This document shows positions 18,663-26,458 of a DNA stretch of 64,000 bases, one piece after another (position 1 is the stretch's first letter; each line of letters begins with the position of its first letter). The notes under the pieces were generated by a model. The model did not search any database. It was not told where the DNA came from and was given only the letters and a program-made list of their open reading frames with translations. The position numbers and the translations under genes are program-made. This DNA is from Paraburkholderia monticola. Lineage in GTDB: Bacteria; Pseudomonadota; Gammaproteobacteria; Burkholderiales; Burkholderiaceae. The stretch spans positions 186,001 through 250,000 of the forward strand of contig NZ_LRBG01000035.1 in the NCBI RefSeq assembly GCF_001580545.1, written 5' to 3'.

Positions 18663-19199
18663 GTGTCCCGAACTCTCATTGCCCTGTTCTCGGTTTTTGC
18701 GCCGCTGTCGATCGTCACCGTCGGCGGTGGGCAGGGGATCATCCCCGAAGTCCAGCGCCAGGTCGTCGACGTGCACCACTGGATGACGCATGCGCAATTT
18801 CTCAGCGACTTCGCGATTGCGCGGCTCGCGCCCGGTCCCGGTTCGCTGCTCGCGACGTTGATCGGCTATCAGGTTGGCGGCCTCGGCGGCGCGCTCGTCG
18901 CGACGCTCGCGTTGTTCGGGCCGACTGCGTTCCTGATGTACGGCGTCGTGCACCTGTGGAACCGTCACGAAGGCGCGCGCTGGCTGAACGCGTTGCAGGC
19001 CGGATTGCGGCCGGTTGCGGCCGGGCTGATTCTCGCGTCCGTCTACGTGCTGATCAAGGAACTCGAAGGCGGCTGGATCGCATGGCTCACCGCGGCGGTC
19101 GCGACCGCGCTCGTGATGGGCACGCGTATCAATGCACTGGTGCTGATCGCGGGCGGCGCGCTCGTGTTTGTGCTGCTGCATTTCGTGGGGTTGTTATAG
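18663..19199 (+). CDS. Chromate transporter family, second half protein
   Basis: 178 residues from a GTG start. It matches the second CHR domain: VFAPLSIVTVGGGQGIIPEVQRQVV, then WMTHAQFLSDFAIARLAPGPGSLL, then four hydrophobic segments. It pairs with the preceding gene to form a split ChrA, with the two halves expected to insert in opposite orientation. The start is 44 bases after the first half. Confidence 0.87.
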   Translation: MSRTLIALFSVFAPLSIVTVGGGQGIIPEVQRQVVDVHHWMTHAQFLSDFAIARLAPGPGSLLATLIGYQVGGLGGALVATLALFGPTAFLMYGVVHLWNRHEGARWLNALQAGLRPVAAGLILASVYVLIKELEGGWIAWLTAAVATALVMGTRINALVLIAGGALVFVLLHFVGLL

Positions 19200-19503
19200 G
19201 GCTCACGAAGGCGCCGACCTATTCGCGCGATCGCAGTCGACCGGCCAGCGGTGTATTGCTGCTCGAGTACTTGACGCAGTCAGTCAATTCCCTGGCTAGA
19301 GGCCGCCATCCGAGTGTTTCCTCTAACTTTCGGTTCAATAGTGCGGTATCGAACGTTTACCAAAAATTCAATTTTTTCGGGTCTTTCCACAGTTCCTTCC
19401 AATGCATTACATTCGGCAATACCGCTCATGAGATCATTCAACGTCCATCTCCGGGGCGTATCCGGCGGGACGTCATCGAAATGAGGCGTGTCGCACAAAA
19501 GAT

Positions 19504-19516
19504 ATGCAAGTTGCAT
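19504..19516. promoter_or_regulatory. Palindrome ATGCAA-G-TTGCAT
   Basis: Perfect 6-bp arms around one base. It is about 265 bases upstream of the acyltransferase start. A dimeric regulator site is likely; the regulator is unknown. Confidence 0.4.
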
Positions 19517-19540
19517 CTAATTTTTAATGCAAACAGGTGC

Positions 19541-19554
19541 GATTTACGTAAATC
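19541..19554. promoter_or_regulatory. Palindrome GATTTACGTAAATC
   Basis: Perfect 14-bp palindrome with no spacer, 24 bases to the right of the previous one. Candidate operator. Confidence 0.45.
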
Positions 19555-19566
19555 CGCGCTATTGTT

Positions 19567-19583
19567 TGAATTGTGGCAATTCA
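19567..19583. promoter_or_regulatory. Inverted repeat TGAATTG-TGG-CAATTCA
   Basis: Perfect 7-bp arms with a 3-base spacer, 12 bases after the 14-bp palindrome. Third palindromic element within 80 bases. Confidence 0.45.
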
Positions 19584-19780
19584 GGTCGCATAGCGGTAGA
19601 TATTCTCGGTTGTATTGGCAGTGGCGACTTGCGTCCCTGGTGTCGCGGTAAGCGGACTATCTCGCACGGAACGGCGCGATCAGGGATCATTCATTGAGCA
19701 ATGCAGTGAGTAACCTTGTTTTTCTTCAACCCGGGGATTGCCTGGCTTTCCCACCGTTCTTACAGGAGGCAGGAAACATC

Positions 19781-20412
19781 ATGATGTTGGACACATTCCA
19801 GCCACAGAGGCATTTGCCTGTCATGCCCGTGCCGCCGGCGGCGTCACGAGAGGTCGTCTTGCGTCATCTCCAAGGCCCCTCGGAGATCAGCGAAGTTCAG
19901 CACCTGCGCCGGGAGATCGATCTGGCCGTGCACGAGCGGCTGAATCCGTATTTCCATGCGGAGGAAAAAAAAGAGACGAAATAGGCATTTCCGTTGCCTT
20001 TGAGCTGGATAGCCAGCTAATCGGCACCATGCGATTCGTACCGATGGCGTACGAATTGACCCTCACGGAAACACTTCACAAAGAGGCACGGCTTGATCCG
20101 TCCTTGCTGGTGGACAGCTGGGAAGTGGGTCGCCTCGTACTCGATCCCGCCGTCAGACAAGGCCAGGATCTACTCAAACAATGTTTGATACTGGCGCTTG
20201 GGTTCGTCGCCGAGAACTCCAACGGAAGAAATTTTCACGCGTCCTGCACACACGTTCTGAGCCGGCTTTACCGAAGATTCGGCTTCTCGATCGTGGCGAC
20301 CGATATACCTCTCGCAGGAACTGAGAAGACATATACGCTAATTCATGGCACTGTAGCGAATGTTTCGAGAGCCCTAATGGGCAACGACGCTGTCAGCGCG
20401 GCGGTTATATAA
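19781..20412 (+). CDS. GNAT-fold acyltransferase, autoinducer-synthase/FeeM-like, split by a -1 frameshift at A8
   Basis: The start ATG at 19781 has AGGA six bases upstream and AGGAGG further up. Frame 2 gives 67 residues and stops at 19984. The family-like sequence continues in frame 1 to 20412. The frames join at a run of eight A (19965-19972) that contains the in-frame heptamer A-AAA-AAA; a -1 slip there gives one protein of about 210 residues. That product reads as a GNAT-type acyltransferase related to acyl-homoserine-lactone / N-acyl amino acid synthases: LRREIDLAVHERLNPYF, then GTMRFVPM, then the motif SWEVGRLVLDPAVRQG, then SRLYRRFGFSIV. It would make an acylated small molecule from acyl-ACP or acyl-CoA. 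Alternatives are a recently broken gene or a sequencing error in the homopolymer. Substrates are unknown. Confidence 0.65.
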
Positions 20413-20449
20413 AAACATCAATGCAAAAAGCATACTAAAGGAAAAGACC

Positions 20450-21106
20450 ATGCAAAATAACTTTGTTCATTCTCTCCGGGAAACAGTCAATCAGCATTGG
20501 GCGCAGATCAAGACTGGCCGATTCTGGCATTACGTGATGAACAACAAGGTAACGAATGAGTTTTATCACGACCTGATGGTCGAAGTTCACCACTACACGA
20601 AGCACAACTCGATGAACCAGGCGGTCGCGGCCTTCGTTAGCGCGCCAGAAGGGCTGCTGAAATTCGCCTATCACCACGCTGCGGAAGAGGTAGGACACGA
20701 GCGCATGGTGATCCACGATCTCGAGAGTGTCGGACTGCTCAACAGGGATGCGATAGCACGCGCTCCGTTGCCGGCTACCGAGGCGCTGATCGGCTATCTC
20801 TACTTCGTAGCGCTCAAATATGGTCCCGTTGCGCGCCTGGGCTACAGCTTCTGGGCGGAAAGCGTGTACGAGCATATCGGCGAGCCCCTCGCGAAGGTCA
20901 AGAGCGATCTGTCGCTGACGGACAAGAACATGTCGTTCTTCGTGGCCCATGCGGTGATCGACAAAAAGCACAGCGCCCAGGTGGAAGATTGCCTCGAGCG
21001 ATATGCGCAAACGCCTGCGGATCAGGCGCTCGTTCGATCGACCGCGGAGACCACGCTGTTCCTGACGGGGCAAATGCTCGAGCAGGTAGCGCTGCGGCAC
21101 GCGTGA
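20450..21106 (+). CDS. Haem-oxygenase-like di-iron protein (TenA/HDO superfamily)
   Basis: 218 residues, all-helical, no signal peptide; AAAGGAAAAGACC precedes the ATG. Likely metal ligands sit on separate helices as in haem-oxygenase-like di-iron oxidases: E45 or nearby His (VEVHHYTKH), E80-x2-H83 (AEEVGHE), E137 (FWAESVYEH), and H167, D171, H174 (AHAVIDKKH). Known relatives include UndA, BesC and the N-oxygenase SznF, which oxidise amino or fatty acids, sometimes with decarboxylation; TenA/PqqC are metal-free cousins. It lies 37 bases after the acyltransferase and 90 before a CqsS-like sensor. I infer that it oxidises the acyltransferase product to give the final signal. The family assignment is good; the reaction is a guess. 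Confidence 0.75.
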   Translation: MQNNFVHSLRETVNQHWAQIKTGRFWHYVMNNKVTNEFYHDLMVEVHHYTKHNSMNQAVAAFVSAPEGLLKFAYHHAAEEVGHERMVIHDLESVGLLNRDAIARAPLPATEALIGYLYFVALKYGPVARLGYSFWAESVYEHIGEPLAKVKSDLSLTDKNMSFFVAHAVIDKKHSAQVEDCLERYAQTPADQALVRSTAETTLFLTGQMLEQVALRHA

Positions 21107-21114
21107 TCCTGACG

Positions 21115-21142
21115 GGGAGCGTCTGTCGAGCGTGGCGCTCCC
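21115..21142 (+). terminator. Weak hairpin between di-iron gene and kinase
   Basis: GGGAGCG / CGCTCCC stem with a 14-base loop, followed by TGTTCC, so no proper U-tract. It may reduce read-through into the kinase. Confidence 0.3.
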
Positions 21143-21196
21143 TGTTCCTCAGTCTGGAGGCTTCGTTTTCCCTGCAATCTGGTGGTTGCGCGTCCC

Positions 21197-23335
21197 ATGA
21201 AATATCTACGCAAGCTGTTTGCCTGTTACGAAGACTATTGCAGCCACAGAAAAGGAATTCTCAGATACGCCAGCCTGGTGGGCGCAATCGGATTTCTACT
21301 TTTCCATTTCATCTATACGCTGGTTCTGCCGCAGCCGTATGAGAATCTCACGATCAGACTGATCGCAGCGGCTGCCTGCGCAGTGATGGCAATGCCGAAT
21401 TACTGGCCTGCGCGGCTGAGAAAGTACTACATCGGCTGTTCATACGTCGTGGTGCTTTATTGTCTGCCGTTTTTCCATGTGTTCATGTCGCTGAAGAACC
21501 ATGGAAATATCGTCTTCATTGCCGACAGCTTCATGGCCGTATTTTTTCTCGTTCTGCTGACGGACTGGCGCAACACGATTGCCATGCTGTGTTTGGGTAC
21601 CATCCTCGGGGTGGCGCTTTACATGGCCACCACGGCTCATCCCGTGCTTGCACCTGACTATATCGCGAGATTGCCGACCTTTATTCTGGTCGTCGTCGGC
21701 GGAAGTCTGTTCAAGTTTTCGGAACGGCAGTTGCAGGATGCAAAGCTGCGAGGCGCGGTGGCGCTTGCAGGTTCGATCGCTCACGAAATGCGCAATCCGC
21801 TCGGTCGTATCCAGTACAGTCTGGACATGGCGAGCCGGGCATTACCCGAGCCAACAACGGACGACGCCACGCAGCCCCTTTCTGGAAAACAGATCGAAGA
21901 CGTGTATGCGCAACTGTCACAGGGGCAGCGCGCGGTCCAGCGTGGCTTGCAGGTGATCGCAATGACGTTGGAACAGGTCAACGTCAAAACCATCGACACC
22001 AGCAAAGTCACACGTATTCAGGCAGCCGACGTCGTACAGAAAGCGCTCGCTGAATACGCGTACGAAACGGAAGGAGAGCGAAGCGTAGTAAGCCTGTTGG
22101 TGCACGAAGATTTCGCTTTCGACGGTGACGAAACGCTGTTCATGTTCGTGCTGTTCAATCTCTTCAAGAACGCGCTCTACTACGTCAAGCGTTATCCGGA
22201 CATGAGGCTCGTCGTGACAGTGGACGAGCCGCATGTCTTCGTGACCGATACCGGACCCGGCATTCCGAAATCGTTGCAGACACGCCTGTTCGAATCGTTC
22301 CAGACCTCGGGCAAGGCGGGGGGCACAGGCCTGGGGCTCGCATACTGCAAGCGGGCAATGGTCGCCATTGGTGGCGACATTTTCTGCGATTCGGCCGAAG
22401 GCGAGGGCACGCGCTTCACTCTGCGGTTCCCGCGGGCTGCGCAAGCCGCGCCCGACGAAAATAGTCGAGCGCTTCGGGACGATTCACTCGCGATTTTCGA
22501 GGGTAAGCGGATTCTGCTCGTCGACGACGACGTCATGCAGCGAAGCACGCTTCGCAAGCACCTCGGCGGTCTCGGCGTGGAGATCGACGAGGCGGAAAAT
22601 GGCCAGCTCGCCATCGAGCGAATCAAGCAGGCGCACTATGACCTCGTGCTGATGGATCTGCACATGCCCGTGCTGGATGGCTATGCCGCGACGGGAATGA
22701 TCCGTGGCGGGCTCGTCCCCGCCATGCGGTTCGTGCCGATACTCGGCTGCTCCAGTGAGCCGGAGCATCTCGTGCATGTGAAGACCGAGAGAGCGGGCAT
22801 GACTGCAATCGTCCCCAAAGCGTGCAGTCGCGCTGAGCTTCTCCGAGCGGTGCAATCGTGTCTGGAGCATCCTGGAGTCCATGGCGAGCCGCTGGCAGGC
22901 AAGACAGCGATCCTCGCCGATGACGATGAATATGGGCGGCGTATCGTGCGAACGTGGCTGGAGAAATACGGCCTGGAAGTCCGCGAAGCCAATCACGGGC
23001 AGGCAGTGCTCGACATGCTCGCAGAGGATGAACGATGCGATGTCATCATGCTGGACCTGCAAATGCCCGGTCTCAATGGGATAGAAACGACCCGCGCGAT
23101 CCGCGCACGCCCTGGAACGAGCGGTCAGATACCGATCATCGCTTTGACCGGCTATTCAGACTCAGGAACGATCGAGTCTGCCGTCAATGCGGGCATGAAC
23201 GATATCGCGACCAAACCAGTTCGTGGACCGGCGCTTGTCAGAACGTTGATCCAGCATATGCATCCCGGCGCGAACGGCGCGCGTTGGGCTGCAACGGCCG
23301 CTGTGCCGGGCGCGGGCGACGGGTGGGAAAACTGA
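21197..23335 (+). CDS. CqsS-like hybrid histidine kinase with two receiver domains
   Basis: 712 residues from ATG 21197; a GTG at 21182 would add five residues. Six membrane helices fill residues about 22-175. Within them PQPYENLTIRLIAAAA and CLPFFHVFMSLKN closely resemble the CAI-1 receptor CqsS of Vibrio (established family knowledge, from memory). Next come the H-box AGSIAHEMRNPLG (H196), N-box LFNLFKNALYYV and G-boxes VTDTGPGIP and GGTGLGLAYCKR. Two receivers follow, with acceptor Asp in LVLMDLHMP (about 487) and VIMLDLQMP (about 618); CqsS has only one. A membrane sensor for a hydrophobic diffusible signal is expected. No cqsA is adjacent; instead an acyltransferase and a di-iron enzyme precede it. 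The downstream response regulator or Hpt is not in this window. Confidence 0.9.
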   Translation: MKYLRKLFACYEDYCSHRKGILRYASLVGAIGFLLFHFIYTLVLPQPYENLTIRLIAAAACAVMAMPNYWPARLRKYYIGCSYVVVLYCLPFFHVFMSLKNHGNIVFIADSFMAVFFLVLLTDWRNTIAMLCLGTILGVALYMATTAHPVLAPDYIARLPTFILVVVGGSLFKFSERQLQDAKLRGAVALAGSIAHEMRNPLGRIQYSLDMASRALPEPTTDDATQPLSGKQIEDVYAQLSQGQRAVQRGLQVIAMTLEQVNVKTIDTSKVTRIQAADVVQKALAEYAYETEGERSVVSLLVHEDFAFDGDETLFMFVLFNLFKNALYYVKRYPDMRLVVTVDEPHVFVTDTGPGIPKSLQTRLFESFQTSGKAGGTGLGLAYCKRAMVAIGGDIFCDSAEGEGTRFTLRFPRAAQAAPDENSRALRDDSLAIFEGKRILLVDDDVMQRSTLRKHLGGLGVEIDEAENGQLAIERIKQAHYDLVLMDLHMPVLDGYAATGMIRGGLVPAMRFVPILGCSSEPEHLVHVKTERAGMTAIVPKACSRAELLRAVQSCLEHPGVHGEPLAGKTAILADDDEYGRRIVRTWLEKYGLEVREANHGQAVLDMLAEDERCDVIMLDLQMPGLNGIETTRAIRARPGTSGQIPIIALTGYSDSGTIESAVNAGMNDIATKPVRGPALVRTLIQHMHPGANGARWAATAAVPGAGDGWEN

Positions 23336-23346
23336 CCGTTCGTGGC

Positions 23347-24390
23347 TCATCGTGGCGCCATGATCCGTAGAACCGGATGTCCGTCGATGCTCTTCAGCGG
23401 AAACCAGGATCGGTGCGTCGCCGCGTCGACGTCGACGACATGCGCATTCGGGCCCAGGCGACCTTCGCCGATCTTCGACACATGGCTACCGTCAACGCTG
23501 AACATCGACACGATGCCGGCTTCGCTGGCTACATACGCCGTTCGTGAGCCCGGATCGAACGCGAGCACATCCGGATCGCCGCCGACATCGAACGTGCCGA
23601 GAACTTTCATCGTGTGCATGTCGAGCACCAGCATGAGGTCGTTGTCTTCACAGGCGATCAACGCGAGGCGCGATTCCGGGATGATCAGCAGTCCATGATT
23701 GCCTTTCGCGCCCGGCAACTCGGTATGGGAAACGATCGTATTGCTGGCCGGGTCGATCTCCACCAGTTGGTGTCGCGTCTGAACATTGACGAAGATGTGT
23801 CGAGATACCGGATCGTATTGCGAATTGCCGGCTTCCCCGCCGAGCGGAATCGTCGCTACCCGCCGGTTGCTGGGGACATCGATCACCGTCTCGGTTTCTC
23901 CCGTTTCATCGGAAACGTAGAGCCTGCGCGTATCGGGCGCATACGCCATGCCGTCCGGATAGACGCCGCCGGGCACTCTGGCAATGATCTTGAGCGTGGA
24001 CTCGTCGATCGCGACAACCTCGTTCGTGCCGGTCGCCGATGCATACACACGGGATAGTTCGGGCAGGGCGAGCACGCCATGCACGGCGGAGATGCCGGGT
24101 ATGCGCGCGATGACGCGCGACGCGAGGGTGTCGAACACCACGACTTCGCTGTCACCCAGATGCGCGATGAACAGCAGATGCCTGCCGGCGTCATAGCTTT
24201 CATAGTCGAACCGGGTCGCTCGTCCCGGTAGCGGAACGTCCTCGACGTGCTTCAGCGGCAGATTGCCGGTGACCGCGTTATCCGCTCCATGCGCGACACG
24301 AACAGCGCCGCTGCCGGCTGCGACGGCGATCGCGATAGAGATGCCAATGAGCGACGCAATCAAGCGACGACCTGCGCATGCACTCTTCAC
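23347..24390 (-). CDS. Secreted YVTN-type beta-propeller protein
   Basis: 347 residues from a GTG at 24390. This start overlaps the stop of the MFS gene (GTGA) and gives a clean signal peptide (hydrophobic LIASLIGISIAIAVAAGSGA, then AHGA). The mature part has about six repeats of the YVTN/NHL style: LFIAHLGDSEVVVFDTLASRVIA, VYASATGTNEVVAIDESTLKIIA, LYVSDETGETETVIDVPSNRRVA, TAYVASEAGIVSMFSVDG. Such propellers act in the periplasm as binding or electron-transfer partners. It ends only 11 bases from the convergent kinase gene. It is the last gene of the cytochrome-porin operon. Confidence 0.85.
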   Translation of the reverse strand: MKSACAGRRLIASLIGISIAIAVAAGSGAVRVAHGADNAVTGNLPLKHVEDVPLPGRATRFDYESYDAGRHLLFIAHLGDSEVVVFDTLASRVIARIPGISAVHGVLALPELSRVYASATGTNEVVAIDESTLKIIARVPGGVYPDGMAYAPDTRRLYVSDETGETETVIDVPSNRRVATIPLGGEAGNSQYDPVSRHIFVNVQTRHQLVEIDPASNTIVSHTELPGAKGNHGLLIIPESRLALIACEDNDLMLVLDMHTMKVLGTFDVGGDPDVLAFDPGSRTAYVASEAGIVSMFSVDGSHVSKIGEGRLGPNAHVVDVDAATHRSWFPLKSIDGHPVLRIMAPR

Positions 24391-25628
24391 GGCGACGCTC
24401 CGTCGGGCTTGATATGGCGGAAGCTCGCGAGCAGCGCGAGATCGTAGGCAATCTTGAGCGTGCCGCATGCGATCAGTGGCGCGGCGAGCCATCCCGCGCC
24501 AAGCAGGCCACCGGCAAGCGTAGGCGCAACGGCCGCTGCGAGGCTACGCGGCACCGCCGTAAAGCTCGCGGCGGCCGGCCGTTCGAGTGGCGTCACGACG
24601 GCCATGACGTAAGCACTCCGGGTCGGCACGTCGAGCTGCGAGAGCGCACTGCGCACCAGCAGCAACACCAGGGTCAGCGGTAGCGTTGGCGTGAAGGCGG
24701 CGGCAATCAGGCACAGGCTCGACGGAATGTGCGTAAACACCATGGTGTTGAGCAGGCCAATCCGGCGGGCAATCGGCGCAGCAGCCAGTTGCGAGCCTGC
24801 GCTGAGCAGCCCCGACCAGAAAAAGAACTGCCCTGCCGCAGCGAGAGAAAGGCCAAAGCGCTGGATGAGCCAGAGCGTCAGCAGCGAGTTGACGAGCAGC
24901 CCGCCTGCAAACGCGTCGACGCTGAAGAGCAGCGCGAGACGCGTGACGATCCCGCGCGACGGGCCGAGCGGTGTCCGGGCCGCCGCGGTGCGGGCTTCAC
25001 GCCGTGGCAGCCGAAGGTATAGCAGAAAAACGGCGCAGCCCGTGATCGCGTAGACGATGAACATCGCCCGTATGGCGAAGAGCGCGGAAACGCCGGCATG
25101 TGCCGCGATCCAGTCAGGGAGTCCCGCGAGAAGCGCACCCAGTGCGGCCGAGAGCGCACCGACGAGACTGTAGCGGGCGAACAGCGCAGTTCGGGCGTCG
25201 CCCGTTGCGGATTCGGCGAGGCGTGCGTGCTCGAGCGGCAGAAACAGGCTGACGTCGCCAGAACTCGGATTGAGCGTGCCGACGAACGCGACCACGAGCA
25301 GCGGCCAGAGCGATGACAGAAATCCAAACGCAAGACCGGTCACCGTCATCAGGGCGCCGGCGAAGAGCAGTAGCGCACGCTGCGGGTAACGGCTACCGAG
25401 CAGGCCGACAACGATGGTCGCAACGGCCGAGCCCAGCAGCGTGGCGGTGCCGATCAGGCCGACCGTGAGTTTCCCGAAACCGAGCGACAGCAGATACGCT
25501 GGCAGCAGGACGGCGACGAACCCGTCGCAGATCCCGCGCAGGCTCCGTGCGGCGAGCAATGGCCCCGCACTCCGGTCCACGCCCGCGGGCAGGAACAGGA
25601 TTGAAAGCTGTGCCTTGGCAGCAGTCAT
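24387..25628 (-). CDS. MFS transporter
   Basis: 413 residues with about twelve hydrophobic helices and a central basic loop (LRLPRREARTAAART). The N-terminal half has RSLRGICDGFVAVLLPAYLLSLGFGKLTVGLIGTA and the conserved-type loop LLGSRYPQRALLL between TM2 and TM3. Substrate unknown. It is translationally coupled to the beta-propeller gene by a four-base overlap and lies 44 bases after the di-haem cytochrome gene, so it is part of the same operon. Its link to an electron-transfer operon is unusual. Confidence 0.85.
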   Translation of the reverse strand: MTAAKAQLSILFLPAGVDRSAGPLLAARSLRGICDGFVAVLLPAYLLSLGFGKLTVGLIGTATLLGSAVATIVVGLLGSRYPQRALLLFAGALMTVTGLAFGFLSSLWPLLVVAFVGTLNPSSGDVSLFLPLEHARLAESATGDARTALFARYSLVGALSAALGALLAGLPDWIAAHAGVSALFAIRAMFIVYAITGCAVFLLYLRLPRREARTAAARTPLGPSRGIVTRLALLFSVDAFAGGLLVNSLLTLWLIQRFGLSLAAAGQFFFWSGLLSAGSQLAAAPIARRIGLLNTMVFTHIPSSLCLIAAAFTPTLPLTLVLLLVRSALSQLDVPTRSAYVMAVVTPLERPAAASFTAVPRSLAAAVAPTLAGGLLGAGWLAAPLIACGTLKIAYDLALLASFRHIKPDGASP

Positions 25629-25672
25629 TGCAATACCGGGGTTGTCTCCTCCACGTTACTCCCAACGCGTTC

Positions 25673-26314
25673 TCATTGCGCGGCCGCAGACGCTTCGAGG
25701 AATGCCGCAACCGAATGCATCTCCTGTTCCGTAAGCTTGACGCAGATCACATTCATCACATCGCCGCGAGGCCTTTGCTCTGCGTGTTGAAAAACCACCA
25801 ACTGCTTCACCAGGTAGTCCGCATACTGGCCCGCGAGGCGCGGAAACTCACCGACCCCTTCGCCGTGGGCGCCGTGACAGGCGCTGCATGCCGGCACACC
25901 CTTGTCCGGCAGGCCGGACATGAAAATCACCTTGCCATTGGCAACCAGCAGAGGATCGCCGGCGTCGCCCTCAGGTGGCGGACGGCTTGAAAAGTACGTG
26001 GCAAGCTGCTCGATCTGCGCGTCGCTCAAATGGGTGAAGCCCCACATATATCTTTTCGCATTCGGGTCGGACCGGCGATGAGCCCTGAAGTCCATCAACT
26101 GGTTGACCAGATACTCCTTTTGCTGGCCTGCGAGTTTGGGAAATATCGGAGAGACGGAAACGCCGCCCACGCCGTGACAGTTCGAGCAGACCTGCAACGC
26201 GATCGTCCTGCCGGTAACGGCGGGATCGTCGATCCGTCTGGAATGTTCGAGGTCATGACAACTGGCGTCACCCAGCAACGTGGCGAGCAGAATCCATCGC
26301 GGCATTCCCTTCAT
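25673..26314 (-). CDS. Di-haem cytochrome c (c4-like)
   Basis: 213 residues from ATG 26314, which gives a short signal-like N-terminus (MPRWILLATLLG). Two class I haem domains in tandem are seen: CSNCH at 43-47 with FPKLAGQQKEYLVNQLMDFR, and CSACH at 143-147 with FPRLAGQYADYLVKQLVVFQ. The FPxLAGQ..YL pattern is typical of cytochrome c4/c553. It would be a soluble or membrane-attached periplasmic electron carrier. It sits 145 bases downstream of the fused cytochrome-porin gene and is the natural periplasmic electron acceptor for it. Confidence 0.88.
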   Translation of the reverse strand: MKGMPRWILLATLLGDASCHDLEHSRRIDDPAVTGRTIALQVCSNCHGVGGVSVSPIFPKLAGQQKEYLVNQLMDFRAHRRSDPNAKRYMWGFTHLSDAQIEQLATYFSSRPPPEGDAGDPLLVANGKVIFMSGLPDKGVPACSACHGAHGEGVGEFPRLAGQYADYLVKQLVVFQHAEQRPRGDVMNVICVKLTEQEMHSVAAFLEASAAAQ

Positions 26315-26458
26315 GCTGCGAGGCGCCGATCTGCTTCCCCGGCATTGTTGCGGACGAAGGTATGGCATCGTTTTCACAAAACCCCCTGCATGAACGGCGA
26401 GTCGAAGAAGCCCTGAACGATGCGGTTTCATATACGGAAGCGAGCGCGACAACCGGCA

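Larger units (their letters stand above)
19200..19780. other. Less GC-rich regulatory region upstream of the acyltransferase
   Basis: No gene that I can support; an open frame from 19694 runs into the acyltransferase but has no ribosome site. The region is clearly less GC-rich than the surroundings. It holds three separate perfect palindromes between 19504 and 19583 (listed separately) and strings of A/T (CAAAAATTCAATTTTTTCGG near 19362). It probably carries the promoter and operators of the signalling genes to its right. Confidence 0.5.
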
